From: Candidatus Cloacimonadota bacterium
GTDB taxonomy: Bacteria; Cloacimonadota; Cloacimonadia; Cloacimonadales; TCS61
Assembly: GCA_021734245.1 (NCBI GenBank)
Contig: JAIPJH010000021.1
Coordinates: 1 to 34,817, forward strand
Length of the DNA: 34,817 bases
Direction: 5' to 3'
The position numbers and the translations under genes are program-made. This document shows positions 26,176-34,056 of the stretch, in pieces; position 1 is the first letter of the stretch, and every line of letters starts with the position of its first letter. The notes under the pieces are model-generated. The model did not search any database. It was given only the letters and a program-made list of their open reading frames with translations, and had not been told where the DNA came from.

Positions 26176-26595
26176 TTATTTTTTCCCTAATTCTCCCCCT
26201 ACTAAGGGGGATTCAAGGGGGTTACTTAAAATTTCATTTTCTCGGTTTCGAATTTCTTTTACTAATTTATCTCGAGTTTTTTCTAAATCTTCTTCGATTT
26301 CACTATTTTTGATTGTTATAATTTTTATTTTCAATTGTTTAATTCGCTCAGTTCTTGAATTGTCGTAGGTAAGCTTATAATCATGTATTTCACCTTCAAT
26401 TTCTATTACTAATAGTAATTTTGCACTATAAAAATCTACGATATAATTGAGAATTGGCTTCTGCCTTGTGAACTTATAACCACACAATTGCTTATCTCGT
26501 AACAAATAATTCCAGATTTTTCTTTCATAATAAGTTAAATTGTTACGTAGTTTCCTAGCTATTGGCAGCAATTCTGAATCATATGGAATTTTCAT
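26176..26595 (-). CDS. DUF559 / VSR-like endonuclease-fold protein
   Basis: 139 residues from the ATG at 26595 (a TTG three codons upstream is possible; neither has a strong SD). The pattern LRDKQLCGYKFTRQKPI, then YIVDFYSAKLLLVIEIEG, then a predicted helix is that of DUF559, a small PD-(D/E)XK fold related to very-short-patch-repair endonucleases. D and E-x-E positions are present in VDFY and IEIEG. Usual members are about 115-130 residues. The extra C-terminal tail NPLESPLVGGELGKK is encoded by a palindromic repeat (26195-26210 and flanks), so its end is probably repeat-derived. Function in vivo is unknown. One base precedes coaE. Confidence 0.8.
   Translation of the reverse strand: MKIPYDSELLPIARKLRNNLTYYERKIWNYLLRDKQLCGYKFTRQKPILNYIVDFYSAKLLLVIEIEGEIHDYKLTYDNSRTERIKQLKIKIITIKNSEIEEDLEKTRDKLVKEIRNRENEILSNPLESPLVGGELGKK
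26186..26224. repeat. CCCCCT/AGGGGG palindromic repeat at the end of the DUF559 gene
   Basis: CCCCCT at 26195-26200 pairs with AGGGGG at 26205-26210 around ACTA, with a further GGGGG run at 26217-26221. G/C tracts of this kind stand out sharply from the AT-rich surroundings. The segment is translated as the C-terminal SPLVGGELG of the DUF559 protein. Confidence 0.6.
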
Positions 26596-26781
26596 AGTTA
26601 CCAATTATGAAGTTTATTATTTTTACCACCTCATTCTTGCTTATCTTGAACTGCACCCGCTGCAAAGGAACGAAAGTGGGAAGCTGTAATTTTAAATTCA
26701 ATTTTACCTCTAAAAATGGGAGATGTTCTGTATTTGTTTTTTTGGAATTTTAGGCAGTAAATAAAGGTTATTTTGTTTTTT

Positions 26782-26847
26782 AAACCCTCAGTCCTCCTAT
26801 TGTCGGACAGCTCCCTTGGTAGGGAGCAAAAGTGGAATATTTTCATT
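26782..26847 (-). repeat. Dispersed GGACAGCTCCC element, copy 2
   Basis: Same element as 5383-5454. Here the central hairpin is intact: GCTCCCT (26810-26816), loop TGGT, AGGGAGC (26821-26827). It ends 5 bases before the cdaA stop codon and lies in the 256-base gap before the DUF559 gene; the rest of that gap (26596-26781) shows no gene I can support. Confidence 0.65.
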
Positions 26848-26851
26848 ATGA

Positions 26852-27595
26852 TTATCTCGTCTCATCTTTTATACGTTGGGAGAGTTCATCGATGGTAAGA
26901 TCAGTGATGAGTTCACCATTTTTGGCAACTGAGATGCGTCCTGTTTCTTCGGAAACTACGATTGAAAAGGCATCTGTATTTTCCGTGATTCCAACTGCAG
27001 CTAAATGACGCGTTCCAAATTTCTGGGCATATTCAATATTTTCGGAAAGCGGCAAGACGACTTTCACAGCTTGAATTCGATCTCCTCGAATGATTGCAGC
27101 TCCATCGTGTAAAATGGTTTTATTGTTAAAGATCGTTAGTAGAAGTTTAACCGAAATCTGAGCATCAATGAGTTCTCCAGATTCAATATAATCATTCAAT
27201 TTACGGTTATTTTCAAAAACGATCAAAGCACCTATCTTACGAAAAGACATAATTGAAACTGCATTCAGAAGTGGAGAATAAACCGATTTCTTGGCACTGG
27301 AAAAAAGTGAACGAAGGTCATGACTTTGGGCAAGTCGCGTGAATAGTGAACGAATTTCCTGTTGAAAAATTATGATGAAAACAATCACCCAATATTCTTT
27401 TAAGATCTGCAACAATGAAGTAACCATATTCAATTCCAGGAAAGTTGCAGCAAAGTAGATCACCACTGCTGTAATGATGCCGATAAGAACTTGATAACCA
27501 CCAACTTTTCGCAGTAAAATGATGAAACGATAAAGAATAAAAGCAATGATCAAAATATCTAAAATATCACTTAAACTGGGAATTAAAATTTCCAT
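26852..27595 (-). CDS. cdaA: Diadenylate cyclase CdaA
   Basis: 247 residues, close to the usual 270-280 (short C-terminus). Three N-terminal membrane segments (about 10-28, 33-51 and 64-78), then a DAC domain (about 100-230) that makes cyclic di-AMP from two ATP. DGA is at 164-166 (HDGAAIIRGDRI). The second catalytic motif reads GTRHLAAVG (194-202) rather than the canonical RHR, so the third position is L198. The VSEETG at 214-219 is intact. AGGAG is 6 bases before the ATG at 27595. The start overlaps the folP stop (TAATG). CdaA beside folP recurs in several phyla, whereas Firmicutes pair it with ybbR/glmM; neither is seen here. Confidence 0.93.
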   Translation of the reverse strand: MEILIPSLSDILDILIIAFILYRFIILLRKVGGYQVLIGIITAVVIYFAATFLELNMVTSLLQILKEYWVIVFIIIFQQEIRSLFTRLAQSHDLRSLFSSAKKSVYSPLLNAVSIMSFRKIGALIVFENNRKLNDYIESGELIDAQISVKLLLTIFNNKTILHDGAAIIRGDRIQAVKVVLPLSENIEYAQKFGTRHLAAVGITENTDAFSIVVSEETGRISVAKNGELITDLTIDELSQRIKDETR

Positions 27596-28794
27596 TAATT
27601 TCTCCTTGTTTCCTGCCAAACCTGCACGAATCGTTTATGCTCTTTCACATCGTGAACGCGAATAAAATTTATTCCTGCTTCCAAAGCCAGAGCGGTCGTA
27701 GCCAGGCTGCCTTCCAATCTTTCGGCAGGAATGCTGTCATAAATTCTGCCAATAAAACTTTTTCGGGAAGCTCCCATAAGAACCGGAACTCCAAAGCATC
27801 TGAATTCTGCCAGTTTCTTCAAAATTGTCAGATTATCTTCCTGCCTTTTTCCAAAACCGATTCCAGGATCGATGATCAATCGAGATTCGTCAACATTATG
27901 ATTTTTACAAAATCCAATTCTTTCCTCAAAGAAATCCAAAATTTCCTCGATCACTTCATCATAAAACGGATCTTTCTGCATAGTTTCAGGAGTTCCCAAC
28001 ATGTGCATCAAGATTACTGGAACTTCGGGATTTTCCTTCAAAATATCTATCATCTCTTCATCAAATCGAAGGGCACTGATATCGTTGATCATATCTGCTC
28101 CGGCCATTAAAGCTTGCTTTGCCACGATAGATTTATAGGAATCAATCGAAATTGGAATATCAGATTTTTTTCTGATCTTTTCGATTACCGGAATCACCCG
28201 ATCTAACTCTTTTTGAACATTAACTTTTTCTGCTCCCGGTCGCGTAGATTCTCCACCAATATCGATTATATCCGCTCCATCTTTTTCCATTTGGAAGGCA
28301 TGTTCGACTGCTTTATCTACATCATAAAATTCACTTCCGTCAGAAAAGCTGTCGGGAGTTACATTTAAAATTCCCATAATATTCAGGTTGGAAAGATCAA
28401 TCTCGCCATGCTTCAAGCTGATTTTGTTATTTTCGGATTTCAACTTTGAATTCAACATTTTCTGCAGATCACTTTTGATGTTCGGAAGACCAAAAATTTC
28501 CTGATAATCCAGTTTTCTGATCAATTTTTTAATTTTATCAGCATTTCCCAATAAAATTACATCACTGCATTTCTCGATGCCGTTCACCACACCACGTGCT
28601 ACAGCTGCATCTCCTCCGATCGAAAGCATTTCCTGCTTTAAAATGTTCGCTGCTCCAATATGAATATTCGTCAATTTGATGCTCATTACCAAACATTTTG
28701 GTGCCATTACTTCTACACCTTGCGATGAAACTTTTATCTTGTGCAATTCACGCCTGGCATCATCCAAATTATTGATCGTTAAAATTCTATTCAT
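27595..28794 (-). CDS. folP: Dihydropteroate synthase with N-terminal extension
   Basis: 399 residues from the ATG at 28794 (AAGGAAAG upstream); a TTG at 28824 is in frame but lacks support. The catalytic TIM barrel spans about 137-399: NIMGILNVTPDSFSDG (138-153), ADIIDIGGESTRPGAEKV (174-191), PISIDSYKS, GADMINDISAL, ILMHMLGTP, LIIDPGIGFGKRQEDN and a C-terminal RVHDVKEH. It joins 6-hydroxymethyl-dihydropterin pyrophosphate and p-aminobenzoate. The first 130 residues are an extra domain found in the long form of the enzyme in several anaerobes (LTNIHIGAANILKQEMLSIGGDAAVARG); its role is not known to me. Overlaps cdaA by one base and is the first gene of its minus-strand run. Confidence 0.94.
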   Translation of the reverse strand: MNRILTINNLDDARRELHKIKVSSQGVEVMAPKCLVMSIKLTNIHIGAANILKQEMLSIGGDAAVARGVVNGIEKCSDVILLGNADKIKKLIRKLDYQEIFGLPNIKSDLQKMLNSKLKSENNKISLKHGEIDLSNLNIMGILNVTPDSFSDGSEFYDVDKAVEHAFQMEKDGADIIDIGGESTRPGAEKVNVQKELDRVIPVIEKIRKKSDIPISIDSYKSIVAKQALMAGADMINDISALRFDEEMIDILKENPEVPVILMHMLGTPETMQKDPFYDEVIEEILDFFEERIGFCKNHNVDESRLIIDPGIGFGKRQEDNLTILKKLAEFRCFGVPVLMGASRKSFIGRIYDSIPAERLEGSLATTALALEAGINFIRVHDVKEHKRFVQVWQETRRN

Positions 28795-28860
28795 CTCTTT
28801 CCTTACAACTTTTTTCCGATTCAAAGATGAGTGTTTTTCATGTCAATTTTTCTTTTGATT

Positions 28861-29140
28861 TTAACAGCAGAGCGAATAAGCCACGAAGTAAAAGCCGCTA
28901 AGAAAATATCATAATCAGCGTCATTCTGAAGAGTCCTACGAAGGTTGTTCTTGCGTCTTGGTAAAACTACGCCGGCACAAGTTGGAAGAATCTCTTTGCT
29001 GGTACGAGAAGAAAAGCTGTGAGAACTTTCACGAGATACTTCGTAAGCAAAGCTATGAGTAACCTCAGCATGACGGCTTTTTTCGTCATTCTGACGTAGC
29101 TTGCACGCTGCTCTTGGGAAGAATCTCACTTAACCGCAGA
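28861..29140. repeat. Decayed GTCATTCTGA...GAAGAATCTC repeat cluster
   Basis: The 420-base gap 28795-29215 holds no supportable gene. It contains GTCATTCTGA at 28919 and 29086, GAAGAATCTC at 28985 and 29118, and an inverted pair ATGACG (29070-29075) / CGTCAT (29084-29089). These are the ends of a dispersed repeat related in design (GTCAT..CTGA end) to the elements at 33948-34794, in several degraded, inverted copies. Confidence 0.55.
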
Positions 29141-29215
29141 TTAACTCTGATGAAAAATACCGAAAAACAAAAACATTTTTTGGATTCATTAAATCTATGT
29201 TTGTAGAGTTTTGAT

Positions 29216-29247
29216 TTGACATAAAAACAAAAAAGGCAATTATTTGC
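29216..29247 (+). promoter_or_regulatory. Likely promoter of the nuclease gene pair
   Basis: TTGACA at 29216-29221, 19 bases, then TATTTGC at 29241-29247, 41 bases before the ATG at 29289. Same boxes and spacing as the tRNA promoter at 10580-10611. Confidence 0.5.
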
Positions 29248-29288
29248 GATATAAAAAATATACACGTAAATTTATTAAGGAGGAGAAA

Positions 29289-29624
29289 ATGGCTCAAACT
29301 GACTTAACTTATCTTGAATCTGATTTACGAAGTATTATAGAAAGTATTATGAAACTTGGTGCTAATAATAATAATTATGATTTATTAGAAATTATAATTT
29401 CTGATATTGACGTACTAAATTCAACTTTAACTGATCAAAACACAAAATCAGATTTTGATTATTTACTTGAAGACATTTCTTTTGACCATCTAGAAAAAAT
29501 TATAAAGAAAATAAAACATACAAATTTAAAAAAAACCGATAATGATTTCAATAATAATTTGCTAGATGCTTTTAAAATAGTTTATTTGTTAATTGGAAAA
29601 ATATTTTTTTCAGAATCAAAATAA
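29289..29624 (+). CDS. Small acidic helical protein, function unknown
   Basis: 111 residues starting at 29289 behind a strong SD (AAGGAGG, 5 bases before ATG); the in-frame upstream start region is the promoter/leader. Composition is rich in D, N, L, I and K, predicted mostly helical (TYLESDLRSIIESIMKLG, YDLLEIIISDIDVLNSTL, YLLEDISFDHLEKIIKKI) with a hydrophobic C-terminal helix (LLDAFKIVYLLIGKIFF). No family recognised. Codon use is more AT-biased than the neighbours. It is 56 bases upstream of the nuclease-like gene on the same strand, so the two may act as a unit, for example a partner or inhibitor; that is inference. Confidence 0.6.
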   Translation: MAQTDLTYLESDLRSIIESIMKLGANNNNYDLLEIIISDIDVLNSTLTDQNTKSDFDYLLEDISFDHLEKIIKKIKHTNLKKTDNDFNNNLLDAFKIVYLLIGKIFFSESK

Positions 29625-29680
29625 AATTATGTTTTCTCATTATAATTTTTTCATGCTGATTTGGCTTCAAAGAGTTAACA

Positions 29681-31216
29681 ATGACTAATCATAAACGACC
29701 TTTAATACAATACGACATTAAATATTATAAATATCCTACAAGCATCTGTAGAGGTTATTATGCTAAATATCCGATTGAAAACGGATTACAATATTATCAG
29801 ATTGAACAACGAAAAGCATGGTTACACCACATTGAGGATTTATCAAAAACAAAATTCCACAAAATTTTAGTAGAATTATTCGATATAAATTCATATTTTA
29901 AAGTTTTAAATAAAGATATTGATGAACATGGAATCTTTATAGAAGGTTTTTTTCTAAAAAGAATACATCTCGATGTTTTTACAAAGTATTTTAATACTGA
30001 TATTGAATTTGACGAATTTCATAACCTTTTGAATGAAGCTTGGGGTTATTATGTCCACATAAAAAAAAATGCAGACATGATTAGAATAATAAAAGATCAT
30101 GTTTATGAACAAAATTATTTAATGATGATTAACAAAGTCAATTATTTAAACAGAATTATTAAATGGTACAATAAATATAAACATGAAAGAATTTGCAAGT
30201 TTAGCGGAAAATCTTTTCGAATAATAGATTACCCAAATTGGTTATATCTAGGTGCAAATGGATTCAAGAACTGTTGCTTTTTTGGTGATGTATTGGAATC
30301 ACCAACCAAAAAAGAACTCGAGAAATTGATACCCAAATTTGTTAAGTTGTGTGGTTTTATACCACCTACAGATTTTAATATTTTAGATTATAAATTCACA
30401 TCAAGAATTCCAAATAATAATTTAAATGATGTATTTGAATTGTATTTAAAAATGGGTGGTTTAGATCACATAAAACAGCACTACGATACATGGTTTTCTG
30501 CAATGGTTTTAACTGGCGCAACTCCAAATTTTGTAAATGTAGGAAAGAGGGGGATAAGATGTGTTTCAGAGGATGGACATGAATGTAAATCCCTTGAAGA
30601 AAAGCAAATAGATGATTGGTTATATAGAAATGACATTATTCATGAAAAAGAACCATTTTACCCAATTGATAATGATTTTAATCCAAGAAGAAAAAAAAGA
30701 GCAGATTGGATAGTCAATAACACTTATATAGAATATTTAGGTTTAATAGGAAATAAAAAATATGATAAAAAAACTGAAGAAAAAATTTCTTTAGCAAGGA
30801 AATTAAATTTTCAGTTAATCTTATTATCTCCCAATGATTTAGAAAATTTACAAAGTAAACTAAAGTCTTGTATGAAAAATAAAATAAAATCTGATAATTT
30901 CTGCGAGTTAACAATTTGTGATCAAACTATAATTAGAAATCCGTCAAATCAACAATTAGAAAGAGAAATTAAAAATTTAAGATCTAGAACTAGTGATTAT
31001 GCGATATTATCATTTAAGGATTTTGATTTTATACAAACTTTAAGAGATCCAATCCAAGGTTTTATTCTTGAATTTCAAGATGGTAGCTATTTAAAACATT
31101 ATCAAGCAAAAAATAAAAACATTTCTCTTAAAGAAGTTGTAAATTCTTTCATTTCTTTTCGTGACAAGGATGATTCTTGGAAAAAAAAATTCGATTTTGA
31201 GAGAATTGATGTTTAA
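29681..31216 (+). CDS. PD-(D/E)XK nuclease-like protein with a large novel N-terminal region
   Basis: 511 residues. Residues 292-390 show a PD-(D/E)XK-type core: an opening helix glutamate (E306/E307 in SLEEKQIDDWL), HEKEPFYP, D342 in RRKKRADWIV, E351 in YIEYLGLIG, and lysines 364-368 in YDKKTEEK before a helix, then LNFQLILLSP. The IEY(F/L)G...Y...K layout resembles nuclease domains attached to some superfamily-1 helicases. Residues 1-290 are unassigned and include C172 (ICKFSGKSF), C198-C199 and C224. About 405-511 is another unassigned region. No helicase or methylase is adjacent. Strongly AT-biased codon use and flanking repeats suggest an accessory, perhaps transferred, locus. No clear SD precedes the ATG. 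Confidence 0.65.
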   Translation: MTNHKRPLIQYDIKYYKYPTSICRGYYAKYPIENGLQYYQIEQRKAWLHHIEDLSKTKFHKILVELFDINSYFKVLNKDIDEHGIFIEGFFLKRIHLDVFTKYFNTDIEFDEFHNLLNEAWGYYVHIKKNADMIRIIKDHVYEQNYLMMINKVNYLNRIIKWYNKYKHERICKFSGKSFRIIDYPNWLYLGANGFKNCCFFGDVLESPTKKELEKLIPKFVKLCGFIPPTDFNILDYKFTSRIPNNNLNDVFELYLKMGGLDHIKQHYDTWFSAMVLTGATPNFVNVGKRGIRCVSEDGHECKSLEEKQIDDWLYRNDIIHEKEPFYPIDNDFNPRRKKRADWIVNNTYIEYLGLIGNKKYDKKTEEKISLARKLNFQLILLSPNDLENLQSKLKSCMKNKIKSDNFCELTICDQTIIRNPSNQQLEREIKNLRSRTSDYAILSFKDFDFIQTLRDPIQGFILEFQDGSYLKHYQAKNKNISLKEVVNSFISFRDKDDSWKKKFDFERIDV

Positions 31217-31242
31217 TAAAATATTTCCAAAATTTCAGAATC

Positions 31243-32589
31243 ATGAAATCTAACACATACGATAAATTCTTAGGCTTCACCGCATTTGGTGAAAGTCATA
31301 GTCCTGCAATTGGACTGGTAATTGAAGATGTGAAACCAGGAATCGAGTTTCCGCAAAAAGTAATCCAGAAAGCTCTGGATGAACGTAAACCGGGAAAAGG
31401 CAAATTCCTTACAACCCGCCAGGAAGCAGATAAAATCGAAATTCTATCTGGAGTATTGAATGGAATAACAACAGGTATGCCAATCTGCCTGGTGGTTTAC
31501 AACAAAAATGCAAAACCAGAAGATTATGAGCATTTAAAAAATGTTTTTCGCCCCGGTCATGCTGATTATTCACTTTTCCAGAAATTCAAAATTTACGATT
31601 ATCGAGGTGGTGGAAGAGCTTCCGGCAGAGAAACTATTTCTCGAGTTGCCGCTGCTGGAATGGTTAATGACATTTTAAAGGATATTCAGATAAATATATA
31701 TCCTGTTCAAATTGGTAAAATTACTGCTTCAAAAATCGGAAAAAATCAAAATGAATTACTTTGGCCAGATTCAGACTCTTTCGAAAAACTTCAATTATAT
31801 TTAGAAGAAATAAGGAAATCCGGAAATTCTACAGGAGGTATCGTCGAAGTAAAGATTCAGAATTTACCCTCAGGTCTGGGAGATCCGGTTTTTGAAAAGC
31901 TGGATGCCAACCTGGCAAAAGCCATTTTATCTATTGGAGGAGTTAAAGGCATCGAATTTGGTGATGGATTTGAACTGGCAAAACTGACTGGAAGTGAAGC
32001 AAACGATCAATTGGAGGAAAGCGGATTTCTATCCAATCATTCCGGTGGAATTCTGGGTGGCATCTCTACTGGACAAACCTTGAAACTCCGATTCGTTGTA
32101 AAACCGACTTCTTCCATAAATATTGAGCAGAAGACGATTACTCACGATGGCAAAAACACTAAAATCACAGTTGGTGGCAGACACGATGTCTGCATCATTC
32201 CTCGCTTAATTCCGGTAGCAAAAGCAATGATTAAACTTGTTTTAGCAGATGCGATCAGTTATCAGAAATTAGTAAAAAATGAAAAACAGGATTTATCGGA
32301 TTACCGTGAAGCAATCGACAAGATCGATGAAGATATTCTGATCGCTATAAAACGAAGAATGGAGATCAGTAAATTGATCGGAAAATTCAAAAAATATAGT
32401 CAATTGAAAATTGAAAATCTTCAGCGTGAAAAAGAGCTACTGAGATCACTACAGGAAAAAGCTGGTAAGTTGGGTATTTCTGAAGATTTGATTGAGTCTA
32501 TATGGAAAAATATAATTGCAGAAAGCAAAAATATGCAGGATACAATTTACACAGTCAGGAGTGACTGTGATACAAGTAAAAAATGCTGA
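31243..32589 (+). CDS. aroC: Chorismate synthase fused to AroQ-type chorismate mutase
   Basis: 448 residues. Residues 1-345 are chorismate synthase (5-enolpyruvylshikimate-3-phosphate to chorismate, needing reduced FMN): FTAFGESHSPAIG near the start, FRPGHADYSLFQKFKIYDYRGGGRASGRETISRVAAAG, and GGRHDVCIIPRLIPVAKAM. Residues about 351-435 are an AroQ-class chorismate mutase helix bundle (YREAIDKIDEDILIAIKRRMEISKLIG, then LQREKELL), with the arginines, lysine and R-E pair of the active site at expected spacing. The fusion would pass chorismate directly to prephenate. The start has no good SD and begins 26 bases after the nuclease gene, so it may be read from that transcript. It overlaps the next gene by 7 bases. 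Confidence 0.93.
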   Translation: MKSNTYDKFLGFTAFGESHSPAIGLVIEDVKPGIEFPQKVIQKALDERKPGKGKFLTTRQEADKIEILSGVLNGITTGMPICLVVYNKNAKPEDYEHLKNVFRPGHADYSLFQKFKIYDYRGGGRASGRETISRVAAAGMVNDILKDIQINIYPVQIGKITASKIGKNQNELLWPDSDSFEKLQLYLEEIRKSGNSTGGIVEVKIQNLPSGLGDPVFEKLDANLAKAILSIGGVKGIEFGDGFELAKLTGSEANDQLEESGFLSNHSGGILGGISTGQTLKLRFVVKPTSSINIEQKTITHDGKNTKITVGGRHDVCIIPRLIPVAKAMIKLVLADAISYQKLVKNEKQDLSDYREAIDKIDEDILIAIKRRMEISKLIGKFKKYSQLKIENLQREKELLRSLQEKAGKLGISEDLIESIWKNIIAESKNMQDTIYTVRSDCDTSKKC

Positions 32590-33935
32590 TTCTATCCATT
32601 CCTTTTTTTAGCTCAGAATTTGTAACAAAACATTCACAAAACCGTAAATTTCCGTGGAAAGAATATCGCCTTGATTTCAATGAACATTTGAACGATTTCC
32701 CACAGGAAATACTCGATGAAACAAGTATCGTTACGATCCGAGATATTTCTGAAGGTGGAAAAAATGATTTTCCTTTAAAAGACAAAGTTGAATTTTACAA
32801 AAAAGCAATTCAGCAATCAAACTGCCTGGTAGATTTTGAAGTACAGCAATATGAAAAAAAACTAATCAATCCAGAAAATCTCATTCTTTCCTATCACGAT
32901 TTTACTAATGATTTCGATTTTGAAAAACTGAAAAAAGTCATTGATAGCATGAATAATTCTGATGCGCGGTTTATCAAAATTGCTGTTGGTGTGGATTCAT
33001 ACACCAGCTTGATAAGAATTTACAATCTGATAGCGAAATGCAAGAAACCTGTTATCTTTGCCGGCTTGGGAAACAGGGGAAAAATCAGCCGGCTTCTGCA
33101 CAAACATCTGGGAGCAAAAGGTACATTTATTGGTTTGGAAAACAATCAAACAGCTTTGGGACAGATACTTGATTCTGATGTTGATCTTTATAATTTGCAT
33201 AAGATTACACCTAACTCCAAAATCGGTGGAATTATTGGTGGAAAGCAAATCGAACATTCTTTGGGATTGAAATTTTATAACGACTATTTTCAAAAGAATA
33301 AATTGGATGCTTATTATTTCCCATTTGAAACAGATGGAATAAATGATTTTCTCAGATGGCTCGAAAATTGTCGTTTTTTTAATAAATTTTTTGGTTTTTC
33401 TGTTACGATGCCTTTCAAAAAAAGTATCATTCGCCAGCCAATAAACCTTTATATTCCAAATCGAGATTTTTACCTGAATACCGATCAGGAAGCTTTCTAC
33501 AAAATTTTAGATATGGATTTTGTTACGATTGCTGATAAAGTTTTAATTTTTGGTTCGGGAGCGATGGCAAGAACAGCCCTTAATAGTTTGAACGGTTTCA
33601 GCAATATCTTTATTTCCGGCCGCAATGTTTCCGAAGGTCACATTTTAGCGGAAAAATTTAATTGTGATTTCCTGAAGATTGAAGAAGCAAAAAAGCTGTC
33701 ATTTGATCTGCTGATCAACTGCGCTCCAATTGGGATGAAAGATGAAGACTTCAGCAAAGAAACTGGGATTAGTAAGTTCAGGAAAGTGATCGATCTTCCC
33801 TATCAAATTGAAGATACAAAATTAATAGAATTCTGTAAGAAAAAAGAAATTCCCTGCGTTGACGGAAAACAGTTTTGGAAGTGGCAGGCGGAAAGACAAC
33901 TGCAAGAATTTGCGAAAGAAATAAAAAATCAATAA
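32583..33935 (+). CDS. Bifunctional 3-dehydroquinate dehydratase / shikimate dehydrogenase
   Basis: 450 residues. Residues 1-205 are type I 3-dehydroquinate dehydratase: catalytic H105 in LSYHDF and Schiff-base K132 in RFIKIAVGV, closing with ALGQI near the family's APGQ. Residues about 214-450 are shikimate dehydrogenase: IGGKQIEHSLGL (218-229), VTMPFK with catalytic K279, NTD with D301, and the nucleotide-binding LIFGSGAMARTA (321-332). The usual SLSP substrate motif reads SLGL, so one of two carboxylate-binding serines is missing. The NCAPIGM and DLPY segments are present but drifted. The ATG lies inside the end of aroC (ATGCTGA overlap), so the two fusion enzymes of one pathway are translationally coupled. 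Confidence 0.9.
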   Translation: MLILSIPFFSSEFVTKHSQNRKFPWKEYRLDFNEHLNDFPQEILDETSIVTIRDISEGGKNDFPLKDKVEFYKKAIQQSNCLVDFEVQQYEKKLINPENLILSYHDFTNDFDFEKLKKVIDSMNNSDARFIKIAVGVDSYTSLIRIYNLIAKCKKPVIFAGLGNRGKISRLLHKHLGAKGTFIGLENNQTALGQILDSDVDLYNLHKITPNSKIGGIIGGKQIEHSLGLKFYNDYFQKNKLDAYYFPFETDGINDFLRWLENCRFFNKFFGFSVTMPFKKSIIRQPINLYIPNRDFYLNTDQEAFYKILDMDFVTIADKVLIFGSGAMARTALNSLNGFSNIFISGRNVSEGHILAEKFNCDFLKIEEAKKLSFDLLINCAPIGMKDEDFSKETGISKFRKVIDLPYQIEDTKLIEFCKKKEIPCVDGKQFWKWQAERQLQEFAKEIKNQ

Positions 33936-33947
33936 CAGACTTATTTT

Positions 33948-33993
33948 GTCATCCTGAGTAGGAATGAAACGACGTATCGAAGGATATGGCATG
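33948..33993 (+). repeat. GTCATCCTGAG...TCGAAGGATATGGCATG element, copy A
   Basis: 46 bases, starting 13 bases after the last stop codon of the window. The ends contain ATCCT and AGGAT that can pair. Nearly identical to copies at 34290 and 34749 (one base differs in the centre). Confidence 0.85.
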
Positions 33994-34056
33994 ATTAATC
34001 TTTCCGACAGCAATTTCAAGAATTTTCGAAAGAAGCTGACGGAAAGAATCGAGTTC

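Noticed and set aside
26631-26846. 71-residue minus-strand open frame between the DUF559 gene and cdaA
   Set aside because: It runs through a palindromic repeat (26782-26847), has no SD and no protein-like pattern.
28821-29129. 102-residue minus-strand open frame upstream of folP
   Set aside because: Composed of decayed GTCATTCTGA/GAAGAATCTC repeats, and overlaps no recognisable domain.
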